From NCBI RefSeq assembly GCF_026340675.1, contig NZ_JAPEOX010000001.1, positions 4,650,001 through 4,714,000 on the forward strand: 64,000 nt of DNA, written 5' to 3'. The translations under genes and the position numbers were made by a program. Positions 17,566 through 26,227 of the stretch are shown piece after piece. Every line of letters starts with the position of its first letter. Within the stretch, counting starts at the first letter, position 1. The notes beneath the pieces were generated by a model. It ran no database searches and was not told the origin of the DNA. It was given only the letters and a program-made list of their open reading frames with translations. The DNA is from Streptomyces sp. NBC_01264 (GTDB taxonomy: Bacteria; Actinomycetota; Actinomycetes; Streptomycetales; Streptomycetaceae).

Positions 17566-18327
17566 CTAAGGCGCCTTCGCGATGATCACCGTCGCGTAGT
17601 ACTCCTCGGAGGTCACTGCGCGCACCGACAGCCCCGCCGCCGTCAGGGCCGAGGCGGTGACCGGGGCCTGGCGGGCGCTCGTCTCGATCAGCAGGCTGCC
17701 GCCCGGCGCGAGCCAGGGCGGGGCGCCGGCGGCCACCCGGCGGTGTACGTCCAGGCCGTCCGGTCCGCCGTCCAGGGAGACGGGCGGCTCGTGGTCGCGG
17801 GCCTCCGCCGGCAGCAGGCCGATCTCCCCGGTCGGGACGTACGGGGCGTTGACCACCAGCACGTCCACCCGGCCCAGGATCCCCGCGGGCAGGGCCGCGT
17901 AGAGGTCGCCCTCCCACACCCGGCCGCCGTAAGGGGCCACGTTGCGCCGGGCGTAGGCGAGCGCGGCGGGGTCGATGTCCGCCGCGTGCAACTCGGCGCC
18001 CGGCACCTGCGCGGCCACGGCGGCGCCCAGCGCGCCCACCCCGCAGCACAGGTCCACGACCACCGCGCCGGGCCGGGCCGCCTCCACCGCCTCCTGCGCG
18101 AGGAACTCGCTGCGCCGGCGCGGCACGAACGCCCCCTCGCCGACGGCCATCCGCAGCCCGCAGAACTCCGCCCAGCCGACGACGTGTTCCAGCGGTTCGC
18201 CCGCCACCCGCCGGGCCAGCAGCCCCTCCAGGTGCCCCGCGTCCTCGGCGGCGGCCGTCAGCAGCTCCGCCTCCTCCTCCGCGAAGACGCAGCCGGCCGC
18301 CCGCAGGGTCTCCACCAGTGTTGCCAC
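17566..18327 (-). CDS. PrmC/HemK-like N5-glutamine methyltransferase, variant active site
   Basis: 253 residues. N-terminal helical PrmC domain (about 1-75), then a Rossmann domain with the SAM motif VVDLCCGVGALGAAVA, acidic residue in LHAADIDPAALAYARRN, and the strand-4 motif VVNAPYVPTGE. The classical glutamine-binding motif is NPPY; here it is NAPY, with Asn and the following Pro-Tyr kept. This matches the actinobacterial set annotated as putative N5-glutamine methyltransferases rather than the release-factor enzyme, so the substrate is open. ATG start. Confidence 0.85.
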   Translation of the reverse strand: MATLVETLRAAGCVFAEEEAELLTAAAEDAGHLEGLLARRVAGEPLEHVVGWAEFCGLRMAVGEGAFVPRRRSEFLAQEAVEAARPGAVVVDLCCGVGALGAAVAAQVPGAELHAADIDPAALAYARRNVAPYGGRVWEGDLYAALPAGILGRVDVLVVNAPYVPTGEIGLLPAEARDHEPPVSLDGGPDGLDVHRRVAAGAPPWLAPGGSLLIETSARQAPVTASALTAAGLSVRAVTSEEYYATVIIAKAP

Positions 18328-18373
18328 GTACCTCAGTCCTCGTACTTCCCGTTCCAGGTTCCGTTTCGGCCGC

Positions 18374-19618
18374 TCAGAAGATGTCCGGGCACCACGGCCG
18401 GCGCGCCGTACGGAACACCACGTCCGCGAGCGCGACCGCCCCGGGGCGCTCCTCCGTGATCTCGCCGAGCGCCGCCAGGCGCACCGCCGACTCGTCGCCC
18501 AGGTACAGCGACCCCAGTGTGCCCACGTCCAGCCGCAGGTCGGCCGGCTCCTCCGTGCGTACGCACTCCCCCGCGCCCGCGTCCAGCCGGTAACGCCCGC
18601 CCGCCGGACCGGTCTTGTCGACCACCTCCAGGACGAGGACCCCGGGCACGGCGTACGTCCGCGCGCCGAGGGCCCGTACGACGTCCAGCAACCGCACCCA
18701 CAACCAGTCCGCCGAGGTCAGCATCCGGGCGGCGCGCACATCGGGCAGCAGCCGCGCGACCAGGTCGTCGGGGGCGCGGTAGCCGGTGCGGACCTTCATC
18801 ACCCAGTCGACGGAGCACAGGAAACGCCACAGCGCCCGCTCCGCTTCCGGGCTGACGGCGAGCAACCGCATGACCTTCAGGGTGTTCAGCGGAACCTTCG
18901 CGTCCGTCCAGTTGTCGTCGGTGACGTACCGGACCAGCCCGGCCACCTCGCCCTGCGCGGTGCGGTACACCGCGTGGAAGGACGGCGTGTACGGGCTGTG
19001 CGACAACGTCTCCGCGCCCGTGTTCACCTGCCACCAGCGGGCGTCGCGGCTCACCGCGCCGGGCGTGGCCGCCCGCACCCGCTCGTGCAGGGCCGGGCCC
19101 AGCTCCCGCACCTCGGCCTCGTCGACGAGGTCGATCCTCCCGCCGTCCCCGGGCAGCGGCTGCCGCGGGTCGAGTCCGGTGCGCGGTACGTCGATCTCCC
19201 ACTCCGAGACAGAGGTGGCGGGCCCGTACCCGTACCGCCCGTAGATCGGGTACTCGGCGGAGATCAGCGTCGACAGCACGTCACCGCGCGCGTGCGCGGC
19301 GGACAGGTCGGCGGCCATCATCCGGGTCAGCAGGCCCTGCCTGCGGTGCGTGGGCGCCACGGTCACGTTCGTGACGGCGCTGGACGGGACGAACGCCCCG
19401 CCGGGCACGGTCAGTTCCTGCGGGAAGGAGCGGAAGGTCGCCACGCACCGGCCGGTGTCCGCGTCGAACCCGCCCTGCGTCCGGGCGAAGTCGAAGACCT
19501 CGGTCAGCTGGGCGATGTCCGCGGCCGTGGGGGGCACCGCGTTCAGGAACCCGACCTGATTGGTACGCAGCCACTCGGGAAGTTCGGATACGGCGATCGG
19601 CCGGACATCAGCGCTCAT
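18374..19618 (-). CDS. Eis-like GNAT N-acetyltransferase
   Basis: 414 residues, the length of the Eis family: two GNAT domains plus a C-terminal sterol-carrier-like domain. The catalytic domain has the acetyl-CoA loop [20 protein letters not shown] and [10 protein letters not shown]; the C-terminus contains [27 protein letters not shown], the SCP2-like region. Eis enzymes acetylate lysines or aminoglycoside amines and form hexamers; the substrate here is unknown. ATG 19618 with a GTG two codons upstream as alternative. Confidence 0.88.
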   Translation of the reverse strand: MSADVRPIAVSELPEWLRTNQVGFLNAVPPTAADIAQLTEVFDFARTQGGFDADTGRCVATFRSFPQELTVPGGAFVPSSAVTNVTVAPTHRRQGLLTRMMAADLSAAHARGDVLSTLISAEYPIYGRYGYGPATSVSEWEIDVPRTGLDPRQPLPGDGGRIDLVDEAEVRELGPALHERVRAATPGAVSRDARWWQVNTGAETLSHSPYTPSFHAVYRTAQGEVAGLVRYVTDDNWTDAKVPLNTLKVMRLLAVSPEAERALWRFLCSVDWVMKVRTGYRAPDDLVARLLPDVRAARMLTSADWLWVRLLDVVRALGARTYAVPGVLVLEVVDKTGPAGGRYRLDAGAGECVRTEEPADLRLDVGTLGSLYLGDESAVRLAALGEITEERPGAVALADVVFRTARRPWCPDIF

Positions 19619-19696
19619 AGCCACCCACGCTAATCGGCCCGGCCCGCCCCCGTCGCGCGGATTTCCCGGGGGCGTCCCCCGGGCCGACCGGCCCGC

Positions 19697-20335
19697 TCAG
19701 GCCAGCAGGTCGTCCACCTGCGCCTCGCCCTCCCGGTAGCGCCGGGTGATCTCCGCGCTGCAGTCGTCGGCCGTGCGCTGGAGCTGTTGGCGGCGCCGCG
19801 AGACCTGCTGCTCGTAGCGCACCAACCGGCCCATGCCCTCGTGGAGTTCCTCGTCCGTGCGCGCTCCCAGGTCCGACAGCTCCACGTCGGAGAGCATCTC
19901 GGCCGCCAGCAGCCGGTACTCCTCCCCGTGCGGGGTGCCGAGCGTGACGTGCCGGGCGGAGGCGCTGCGGCTGGAGGGGGCGTCCGCGAGGATCTCCGAG
20001 AGCCGGTCCACCACCGGCGCCTCGGGGTCCGTACGCCGCGCGAGCTCGGCGCGCAGGATGTCGATGCGGCCCTGGAGCAGCCGGCGTACGTAGCTCAGGT
20101 CGGCCTCGTCGCGCTGCGCGTCCCGGCGCAGCCCGCGCAGCTCCGGCAGTCCGAGCGCGGTCGTCGCCGTCGGCGGGGCGTCCGAGGCCCCGGTCCGCTG
20201 CGCGGGCGGGCGCGGCGCCGCGGCCACCGGGGTCTCGGCGGACACCGCGGGAGCGGTGGTCGCTCCGGATCCCACGGGTCCGACGGGCGCAGGAGCAGGT
20301 GCAGGTGCAGGTGCGGAGGTACCAGAAGTATTCAT
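19697..20335 (-). CDS. rsiG: RsiG, c-di-GMP-responsive anti-sigma factor for WhiG (AmfC family)
   Basis: 212 residues. After a disordered Ala/Pro N-terminus (1-60), the chain is helical and carries two copies of the c-di-GMP motif E-x3-S-x2-R-x3-Q-x3-D: Glu77, Ser81, Arg84, Gln88, Asp92 and Glu175, Ser179, Arg182, Gln186, Asp190. In Streptomyces venezuelae RsiG binds a c-di-GMP dimer between these helices and then sequesters the sporulation sigma factor WhiG. Both motifs are intact here, so c-di-GMP dependence is expected. The ATG is preceded at some distance by GAGGGG. whiG itself is not in the window. Confidence 0.92.
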   Translation of the reverse strand: MNTSGTSAPAPAPAPAPVGPVGSGATTAPAVSAETPVAAAPRPPAQRTGASDAPPTATTALGLPELRGLRRDAQRDEADLSYVRRLLQGRIDILRAELARRTDPEAPVVDRLSEILADAPSSRSASARHVTLGTPHGEEYRLLAAEMLSDVELSDLGARTDEELHEGMGRLVRYEQQVSRRRQQLQRTADDCSAEITRRYREGEAQVDDLLA

Positions 20336-20467
20336 GCGTTCGTGTCCGTCCCCTCGACCGGTGCTGAGGGCACCGCCTGCGTGCATCGTGCCACTCCGCA
20401 CGGTGCCGACGCAGTCCCACTCCACCCGATCGGCCCCGGACGGGTGCACGCCTGGTACACAGGTGGT

Positions 20468-20893
20468 ATGCGAGCAGTGGTGCAGAGGGTGGACGGCGCG
20501 AGCGTCGTGGTGGCCGGCGAGACCGTCGGGGAGATCGTCGGGGAGGGGCTGTGCGTCCTGGTGGGGGTGACCCATGACGACACCCCGGAGAAGGCGGAGC
20601 TGCTGGCGCGCAAGCTCTGGTCGGTGCGGATCCTGGAGGCCGAGAAGTCCTGCAGCGACGTGAACGCGCCGCTGCTGGTGATCTCCCAGTTCACCCTCTA
20701 CGGAGACGCCCGCAAGGGCCGCCGCCCCACGTGGAACGCGGCCGCGGGCGGCGCCTTCGCCGAGCCGCTCGTGGACGAAGTCGTGGCGCAACTGCGGGCG
20801 CTGGGTGCGACGGTGGAGACGGGCCGGTTCGGCGCGGACATGCGGGTCTCGCTGACCAACCACGGCCCGTTCACCATCGTCATCGACATCTAG
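20468..20893 (+). CDS. dtd: D-aminoacyl-tRNA deacylase
   Basis: Hydrolyses D-aminoacyl (and Gly-tRNAAla) esters to keep D-amino acids out of protein. 141 residues, family length. [15 protein letters not shown] at the start, catalytic-pocket motif [19 protein letters not shown], and the NHGPFTIVI version of the Gly-cisPro motif near the C-terminus (residue 132 onward). ATG is preceded by AGGTGG. Divergent from rsiG. Confidence 0.95.
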   Translation: MRAVVQRVDGASVVVAGETVGEIVGEGLCVLVGVTHDDTPEKAELLARKLWSVRILEAEKSCSDVNAPLLVISQFTLYGDARKGRRPTWNAAAGGAFAEPLVDEVVAQLRALGATVETGRFGADMRVSLTNHGPFTIVIDI

Positions 20894-20920
20894 AGCGCAG
20901 CCGTTTACGGCGCCACGGCA

Positions 20921-21889
20921 CTACGGCGCCACGACGACCTCCTGGGCGGCGGCCGTCCCGCCCACCAGGAGCGGGGCGTCCAGCGGGACGTTCCGCTTGA
21001 CCAGCGCGAGGGCGATCGGGCCCAGCTCGTGGTGGCGGACCGAGGTGGTCACGAAGCCCAGCTGGCGGCCCTCCTCCCCGTCCGCGGCGAGCCGTACGGG
21101 CGCGCCGTGCGCGGGGAGCAGCACCTCGGAGCCGTCCAGGTGCAGGAAGACCAGCCGGCGCGGCGGCTTCCCCAGGTTGTGGACGCGGGCCACCGTCTCC
21201 TGGCCGCGGTAGCAGCCCTTCTGCAGGTGCACGGCCGTGCCGATCCAGCCGAGCTCGTGCGGGATGGTGCGGTGGTCGGTCTCCAGGCCGAGCCGCGGCC
21301 GGTGCGCCTCGACGCGCAGGGCCTCGTACGCGAGCAGCCCGGCGGCCGGGCCGTAGGAGGCGGCGAAGGCCTCCAGGTCGGCGCGGGGCAGGAACACGTC
21401 GCGGCCGTACGGGGTCTCGCGTACGGCGAGTTCCTTGGCGACCTCGGCGATGGAGCCGGCCGGCAGGTGCACGACGGCGAACTCGGCGGTCCGGTCCGCG
21501 ACTTCCACGCGGTAGAAGAAGATCATCGACTCCAGGTAGGCGATCAGCGCCTCCTGGGTGCCGGGCTCGACGTGCATCCACATCGTCTCGCCGTCGTCGA
21601 CGAGGTAGAGCGCGTGCTCGATGTGGCCGTTCGCGGAGAGGATCAGCGCCTCGGTGGCCTCGCCGGCCGGGAGCGCGGTGACGTGCTGAGTGATCAGCAG
21701 GTGCAGCCAGCTCAGCCGGTCCGGGCCGGTGACGGTGACCACCCCGCGGTGGGAGAGGTCCACGAAGCCGCGGCCGTCGGCGAGTGCGCGCTGTTCTCCG
21801 TAGAGCTCGCCGTAGTGGGCGGCGACGCCCTCGTCGCGGCCTTCGGCCTGTACGGCGCCGGGGAGATGGAGCAAGGGGCTGCTGGTCAT
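20921..21889 (-). CDS. ygfZ: YgfZ/GcvT-like folate-binding protein (Fe-S cluster assembly)
   Basis: 322 residues with the GcvT-type fold: N-terminal VDLSHRGVVTVTGPDRLSWLHLLITQ, and the diagnostic YgfZ motif KGCYRGQETVARVHNLGKPPRRL at about two thirds of the length, with the conserved Cys. Helps Fe-S enzyme maturation or repair with tetrahydrofolate. The ATG lies at the predicted transcription start of a TAGGCT -10 element (21896-21901), so the mRNA is probably leaderless. Confidence 0.9.
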   Translation of the reverse strand: MTSSPLLHLPGAVQAEGRDEGVAAHYGELYGEQRALADGRGFVDLSHRGVVTVTGPDRLSWLHLLITQHVTALPAGEATEALILSANGHIEHALYLVDDGETMWMHVEPGTQEALIAYLESMIFFYRVEVADRTAEFAVVHLPAGSIAEVAKELAVRETPYGRDVFLPRADLEAFAASYGPAAGLLAYEALRVEAHRPRLGLETDHRTIPHELGWIGTAVHLQKGCYRGQETVARVHNLGKPPRRLVFLHLDGSEVLLPAHGAPVRLAADGEEGRQLGFVTTSVRHHELGPIALALVKRNVPLDAPLLVGGTAAAQEVVVAP

Positions 21890-21895
21890 GCCACC

Positions 21896-21901
21896 AGCCT
21901 A
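21896..21901 (-). promoter_or_regulatory. -10 element giving a leaderless ygfZ transcript
   Basis: TAGGCT on the minus strand; placing its last base at -7 puts +1 on the A of the ygfZ ATG (21889). No good -35 is visible. Confidence 0.5.
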
Positions 21902-21947
21902 CGACCCCGCTCCGGGGTGTCCTAGGGCGCGCCCGGGCACCTGCTGA

Positions 21948-22418
21948 CTAGCGCTGCTTGGCCGCGCAGTTCTTGCAGCGGCCGAAGATCGCGAAGTGCT
22001 TCATGTCGGTCTCGAAGCCGAAGGTGTCGCGGAGCTTGGCGGTGAAGTCGGCGGCGATGTCCAGGTCCGCCTCGATGACCTCGGTGCAGTCGCGGCAGAC
22101 CAGGTGGATGTGGTGGTGCCGGTCGGCGAGGTGGTAGGTGGGGGCCCCGTGCCCGAGGTGGGCGTGGGAGACCAGCTTCAGCTCCTCCAGGAGCTCCAGC
22201 GTGCGGTAGACCGTGGAGATGTTGACCCCGGAGGCCGTCTTGCGCACCTCTACGAGGATCTCGTCCGGGGTGGCGTGCTCCAGGGCGTCGACCGCTTCCA
22301 GCACGAGCTGGCGCTGCGGGGTCAGGCGGTATCCGCGCTGGCGCAGGTCGCTCTTCCAGTCACCGCCTTCGGCGGCGGCGAGGCTCTCGGTGCTTTCAGT
22401 GCTGTCGGTGGTCACCAC
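21948..22418 (-). CDS. nur: Fur-family metalloregulator, Nur type by position
   Basis: About 156 residues. Winged helix (about 20-90: DLRQRGYRLTPQRQLVLEAV, GVNISTVYRTLELLEE) and a dimerisation/metal domain with DRHHHIHLVCRDC, TDMKHFAIFGRC and a final CKNC. The order dtd-ygfZ-Fur-nitrobindin-like matches the neighbourhood of S. coelicolor Nur, the nickel sensor that controls superoxide dismutases and nickel uptake; sequence alone fixes the Fur family, not the metal. GTG 22418 coincides with the predicted +1 of TACACT (22425-22430), so it may be leaderless; GTG 22415 is the alternative. Confidence 0.82.
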   Translation of the reverse strand: MVTTDSTESTESLAAAEGGDWKSDLRQRGYRLTPQRQLVLEAVDALEHATPDEILVEVRKTASGVNISTVYRTLELLEELKLVSHAHLGHGAPTYHLADRHHHIHLVCRDCTEVIEADLDIAADFTAKLRDTFGFETDMKHFAIFGRCKNCAAKQR

Positions 22419-22424
22419 CCGGCC

Positions 22425-22430
22425 AGTGTA
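22425..22430 (-). promoter_or_regulatory. -10 element giving a leaderless Fur-family transcript
   Basis: TACACT on the minus strand ends 7 bases before GTG 22418, which therefore falls at +1. No ribosome site precedes either of the two tandem GTG codons, in keeping with leaderless initiation. Confidence 0.45.
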
Positions 22431-22516
22431 GGCCTCGGGCCCGCGGGAGGGGAGCGGGGAGGCCGTGCGGGAAGCGGGCGCAGGCCGGGCGGGGGCCTGG
22501 CGGGAAGGGCCCGGGC

Positions 22517-22560
22517 GCGCGGGAGCCCCCGGCGGCCTGGGCGGCCGGGGGCTCCCGCGC
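22517..22560 (-). terminator. Strong hairpin terminator
   Basis: A perfect 16-bp stem, GCGCGGGAGCCCCCGG (22517-22532) with its complement at 22545-22560 and a 12-nt loop. It lies just downstream of the nitrobindin-like gene and isolates the Fur-family gene. Confidence 0.85.
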
Positions 22561-22597
22561 ATGCTTGCGTACGGACTCGCGCGGTCCAGCTCGCGGT

Positions 22598-23170
22598 CTA
22601 GCGGAAGAAGGCGATGCCGTCGTCCGGCATGTCCGGAAGGTTGCGCGCCATCTCCGCGACCTCCTCCGGCGTGACGACCTTCTTCAGCTGGGCCGACATG
22701 TAGGGGCGCAGCTCGACCTCGGGGGTGGCCTTCTCGCCGACCCACATCAGGTCGCTCTTCACGTAGCCGTAGAGCCGCTTGCCGCCGCTGTACGGGCCGG
22801 AGGCCGCGGTACGGGCCACCGCGTCGGTGACCACGTCGATCTGCGGCTTCTTGTCGGCGAGCTCGCCGTACCAGACCTCGACGACGCCCTGGTCGCGGAC
22901 CATGACGATCTCGACCTTGCGGTCCTTGTCGATGCGCCAGTAGCCCGACTCGGACTCCAGCGGCCGCACCTTGTTGCCCTCGGCGTCGAGCACCCAGGTG
23001 TGGGAGGTGTACTCCAGGAAGTCCCGGCCGTCGTGGCTGAAGACGACTTCCTGGCCGAAGTTGCACTTCTCCTCACCGGGGAAGTCGAAGACGCCCGCTC
23101 CCTCCCAGTTACCGAGGAGGAAGGCGAGGGGGACGAGACCCGGGTTCAGGTCGGACGGGATCTGGATCAT
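22598..23170 (-). CDS. Ferric-nitrobindin-like (FABP family) protein lacking the haem-ligand His
   Basis: 190 residues forming a lipocalin-like beta-barrel. The N-terminal nitrobindin motif G-x-W-x-G-x-G is present (LLGNWEGAG, from residue 19). Near the C-terminus, where mycobacterial nitrobindin has the axial haem His in AAVLHRQ, this protein reads SAQLKKV, so the His is replaced by Lys. Streptomycete members are known to lack this residue; haem binding is therefore doubtful and the ligand unknown. Genomic link to the Fur-family gene is conserved. Confidence 0.87.
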   Translation of the reverse strand: MIQIPSDLNPGLVPLAFLLGNWEGAGVFDFPGEEKCNFGQEVVFSHDGRDFLEYTSHTWVLDAEGNKVRPLESESGYWRIDKDRKVEIVMVRDQGVVEVWYGELADKKPQIDVVTDAVARTAASGPYSGGKRLYGYVKSDLMWVGEKATPEVELRPYMSAQLKKVVTPEEVAEMARNLPDMPDDGIAFFR

Positions 23171-23253
23171 GAATGGCTGCTCAGCTCAGGCGATCTGTGG
23201 GAGGGGTTCCGGTATCCGGGCGGTCCGGGCGGTCGGCGGTAGATCCGAGGGGA

Positions 23254-23355
23254 TCAGCGCTGGCCCTGGTACAGCTTCTTCACGGCCAGTCCGGAGAAGG
23301 CGAGGACGCCGACGCAGACCAGGATCAGCAGGGAGGTGAAGACTGCCTCAAGCAC
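23254..23355 (-). CDS. 33-residue single-pass membrane peptide
   Basis: GTG 23355 follows GAGGAG with good spacing. The product is one hydrophobic helix (FTSLLILVCVGVLAFSGLAV, residues 6-25) followed by a basic, Tyr/Gln tail (KKLYQGQR). It ends 83 bases before the ATG of the nitrobindin-like gene on the same strand, so the two may be cotranscribed. Function unknown; it is below the usual gene-calling size. Confidence 0.7.
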   Translation of the reverse strand: MLEAVFTSLLILVCVGVLAFSGLAVKKLYQGQR

Positions 23356-23481
23356 GGGGTGCTCCTCGGTGTTCTCAATGGTTTCAAGGTGGCGTTACGG
23401 GGCCGGTCCCCAAGCCTACTGGTCTGGGGACCGGGGCACCGTGTGAGGTAGCCCGTACGACGCGCCCCCGCCGGCCGCGCG

Positions 23482-24453
23482 CTAGTCGAGCAGCTGGTGC
23501 TGGAGGATCACCGTCTGGTGGAAGGGCACGGCCGCGACCCCGCCCTTGCGGGACTGGAGGATCACGGCCACCACGTCACCGGAGCGGACGCAGCCGACCT
23601 TGGCCTGCACGTCACCGAACGGGGCGGGCTCGGCGTAGAGCATGACCTCGGCCCCCAGGCCGGGCCAGGACTGCCGCCGGTTCCTCGCCTCCGCCCAGGA
23701 CTGGTCCGGGGCGACGTTGGTCGCGTTCAGGTGCATGCCGTCGCCGCACTCCTCGAAGGAGTCCGCGAAACCGGAGGAGTGGTACCGCAGCAGGTAGACG
23801 CGCGTGAGCGTGCCGTCCGGAGTGGTCCAGCCGCGGCCGACGATCTGCCGCAGGCCGTCGTTGGCGAACTGCGCCTTCATCTCCGCGTGCTCGGAGGCGT
23901 CGTACTCCGTCAGGAAGGAGTCCGGGGTCACCACCTCGTCCTTCTCCAGCTTCAGCGTGGAGTCGGGCGTGGAACCGGTGGGCGGCGGCAGGAGCAACTG
24001 GGTGAGGCCGGCGTAGTGGATGCCGTCCTCGTTGTCCTTGGCGAACGGCAGCGCCGCGCCCGCCGGCAGCGTCGGCTTGACCAGGGCCGGGTAGACCCAG
24101 CGGCCGTCGGCCTTGGTGGACAGGCCCGGGATGTCGGTGCGCTCGGCCTGGGTGACCTGGTACGCGACGCCCGTGCCGACGGCGCCGAAGACGAGTACGG
24201 CGGCGGTCCAGCGCAGCGCGGCGAACAGCTTGCGGCGGTCCTTGGGCGCGGCGGGGACCTCGGGGGCGGCGGACTCGGCGGCGCCCGGGGCCTCCGGGTC
24301 GGCGGTGACCTCCGGTGTGGCGGTGACCTCCGGCGCGGCGGACTCGGGCGCGGCGGACTCAGGCGCCGCGGAAGTCTCCGGGGCCGCCGCGGCGGCCACG
24401 GGCTCGTCCCCGGGGGCCACCGTCACGGCCCCGGTGGTGTTCTGCTCGGTCAC
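23482..24453 (-). CDS. Single-pass membrane protein, third gene of a coupled trio
   Basis: 323 residues from GTG 24453, which overlaps the previous stop by GTGA. Cytoplasmic Ala/Pro/Glu-rich low-complexity region (1-90, many AAPES/APEV units), one TM (about 100-118: WTAAVLVFGAVGTGVAYQV), then a 200-residue external domain with two Cys (EECGDG, GCVRSGD). No family recognised. Architecture is the same as its two upstream partners, which suggests a membrane complex. Confidence 0.75.
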   Translation of the reverse strand: MTEQNTTGAVTVAPGDEPVAAAAAPETSAAPESAAPESAAPEVTATPEVTADPEAPGAAESAAPEVPAAPKDRRKLFAALRWTAAVLVFGAVGTGVAYQVTQAERTDIPGLSTKADGRWVYPALVKPTLPAGAALPFAKDNEDGIHYAGLTQLLLPPPTGSTPDSTLKLEKDEVVTPDSFLTEYDASEHAEMKAQFANDGLRQIVGRGWTTPDGTLTRVYLLRYHSSGFADSFEECGDGMHLNATNVAPDQSWAEARNRRQSWPGLGAEVMLYAEPAPFGDVQAKVGCVRSGDVVAVILQSRKGGVAAVPFHQTVILQHQLLD

Positions 24454-25310
24454 GCGGACTCCCCGGGGGTCTTCAGGTGGCTCATCTGGTTCTTGAAGAA
24501 CGCGACGGCGTCGGTGGTGGAGAAGGGCTTGGCCCCGTAGGCGCGGAAGGTGACGACCACATCGCCCTCGACGGCCGTGCAGTCCATCGAGTCGATCGTC
24601 TCCTTGCCCTCCGCCCCCATCGCCATCAGCGAGCACTTGGCGTCCGGGAATCCGTCCACCTTCGGCGCCGGGCGCTCGTCGCCGGTGAGCTCGAGGAGCT
24701 TCTTGACGAACTCGGCGTGGTTGCCCACGGCCTTCGGGTCGGCCTGCATGATGCGGACCTCCGCGACCCACCCGCCCTTGCGCTCGAACTTGGTGTAGCT
24801 GCGCCCTGCCAGGCCCTTGAGCTTCAGCCCGGCCAGCAGCTCGTCGCGCTTCTTGCGCTCGGTGGTGGACAGGCCGTTGCGGGACTCCTTGAAGCCGTCG
24901 ACCGCCTTCTGCCCGGAGACGTAGAAGTCCTTGCCGTACGCCCCCAGGTCGGGGCCGAGGGTGAAGCCGGCCGGGATCGGCAGCAGCTTGCCGGTGAGCT
25001 CGTTCGCCGGGACGTTGCCGGGCTCGACGGTCTTCCCCATTTGCTCGCCCACGGGGACCCAGTAGGCGGTGGGGGCTTCCCGGTCCGCGTCCGCGATCGC
25101 GGAGGACGCGGCGGCGCCACCGCCTACCAGCACGGCGACGGCGACGCCGGCTCCGAACAGGGCGGCCACCCTGCGGTTGATCCGGCGCGCGGTCTTGGCG
25201 GGCGGTACAGGGAGCACCTCGGCCTCGGGTACCTCTACGGCTACGCCTTCGGCCTCGGGCGCGGCTACGACCTCTGCCGGGGTCACGTCGTTCTGCGTCG
25301 GCTCGGTCAC
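24450..25310 (-). CDS. Single-pass membrane protein, second gene of a coupled trio
   Basis: 286 residues from GTG 25310 (GTGA overlap with the first gene). Acidic/Val-rich cytoplasmic tail (1-45), basic KTARRINRR, TM about 49-68 (VAALFGAGVAVAVLVGGGAA), external domain of about 215 residues with a Cys pair (DAKCSLMAM, SMDCTAVEG) likely disulphide-bonded. Not recognised as a known family. Confidence 0.75.
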   Translation of the reverse strand: MTEPTQNDVTPAEVVAAPEAEGVAVEVPEAEVLPVPPAKTARRINRRVAALFGAGVAVAVLVGGGAAASSAIADADREAPTAYWVPVGEQMGKTVEPGNVPANELTGKLLPIPAGFTLGPDLGAYGKDFYVSGQKAVDGFKESRNGLSTTERKKRDELLAGLKLKGLAGRSYTKFERKGGWVAEVRIMQADPKAVGNHAEFVKKLLELTGDERPAPKVDGFPDAKCSLMAMGAEGKETIDSMDCTAVEGDVVVTFRAYGAKPFSTTDAVAFFKNQMSHLKTPGESA

Positions 25311-26137
25311 AGTCGCTCCAGCTGTCGCTTGGCAAGCTCCATGACGTCGCCTGCCGCGATCTTGCCCCGGTTGTTCGTGTAGTAGATCTCGAGGACGACG
25401 TCGCCGCGGCGGGCGTACGCCCGCGCGGCGAGCATCGGCAGGTAGCCCGGCTTCTCGAAGGCCTTCGAGAACACCCAGACGTGCCCGAGATCCGAGGGAA
25501 GTCCGTCGATGGGCATGCCGTCGTTGCCGGCGTACTCCTTCGTGTTCGTGTACGCGGACTGCTCGCGCTGGTAATCCTCCGCGGCACTGCGGTCGTTGAA
25601 CTGCAGCAGCCTCACGTCGACGAACGTCGTGTCGTCCTGCGACCACCCCACCGAGGCGGCCCGGCGGAACCCCGTGGCGGCGAAGTCGCTCAGGGCACGG
25701 TCGGGGTACTTGAAGTCCAGCGAGAGGACATCGGCGGAGACGTAGCCCGAGCCGCCCTTCTTCGCCCCGCCCGGTGCCTCGATGAGCAGCTTCGCGAGGT
25801 CGTCGTCCGTCTTGTGCCAGCGGTTGGCGTTGATCGTCTTGCTCGTGGTGGCGTCACCGGGCGCGAGTGCCTTCGGCGCCACCAGGTCCGCCTGCGCCAG
25901 CGGGACCAGCGGCGTCGGTTCGCGGTGGTACTGGACCGCGTAACCGGTGACCGTGCCCGCCAGGACGCCGAGCACGACGGCGCCCGCGATCAGGAGGACC
26001 GTACGGCCGCCGCGACGACGGCGGGGAGTGGCCGAGACTGCGTTCGCAACGGCTGCCTCTGCAACGCCCGCAGTGCCCGGTTCCGGGCTGCTCTCGGCCT
26101 CTTTCCGCTGGTCAGGGATGGTCTGTTCGTGTTCCAA
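25307..26137 (-). CDS. Single-pass membrane protein, first gene of a coupled trio
   Basis: 276 residues from TTG 26137, preferred because GGGGGGA lies 8 bases upstream; GTG 26152 is the alternative. Cytoplasmic tail (1-40), basic PRRRRGGR, TM about 45-66 (VLLIAGAVVLGVLAGTVTGYAV), external domain of about 205 residues rich in Asp/Tyr (SADVLSLDFKYPDRALSDF, LLQFNDRSAAEDYQ) that resembles PknH-type extracytoplasmic sensor domains in style. Followed by two similar genes through 4-bp GTGA overlaps. Confidence 0.75.
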   Translation of the reverse strand: MEHEQTIPDQRKEAESSPEPGTAGVAEAAVANAVSATPRRRRGGRTVLLIAGAVVLGVLAGTVTGYAVQYHREPTPLVPLAQADLVAPKALAPGDATTSKTINANRWHKTDDDLAKLLIEAPGGAKKGGSGYVSADVLSLDFKYPDRALSDFAATGFRRAASVGWSQDDTTFVDVRLLQFNDRSAAEDYQREQSAYTNTKEYAGNDGMPIDGLPSDLGHVWVFSKAFEKPGYLPMLAARAYARRGDVVLEIYYTNNRGKIAAGDVMELAKRQLERL

Positions 26138-26227
26138 AAGAAGTCCCCCCACAGGACTGGAGTCGCGGATCGACTGCCCGCGTCCACAGAGAACACCCTC
26201 ACGTGGGGAGATACCGCGATCATCCTT

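Noticed and set aside
16871..18049. 392-codon ORF fusing the 16871 gene through the 7-bp repeat to the PrmC region
   Set aside because: Upstream half is out of frame with PrmC and the repeat encodes only ASRIAHR; a TTG with a ribosome site starts the real gene at 17464.
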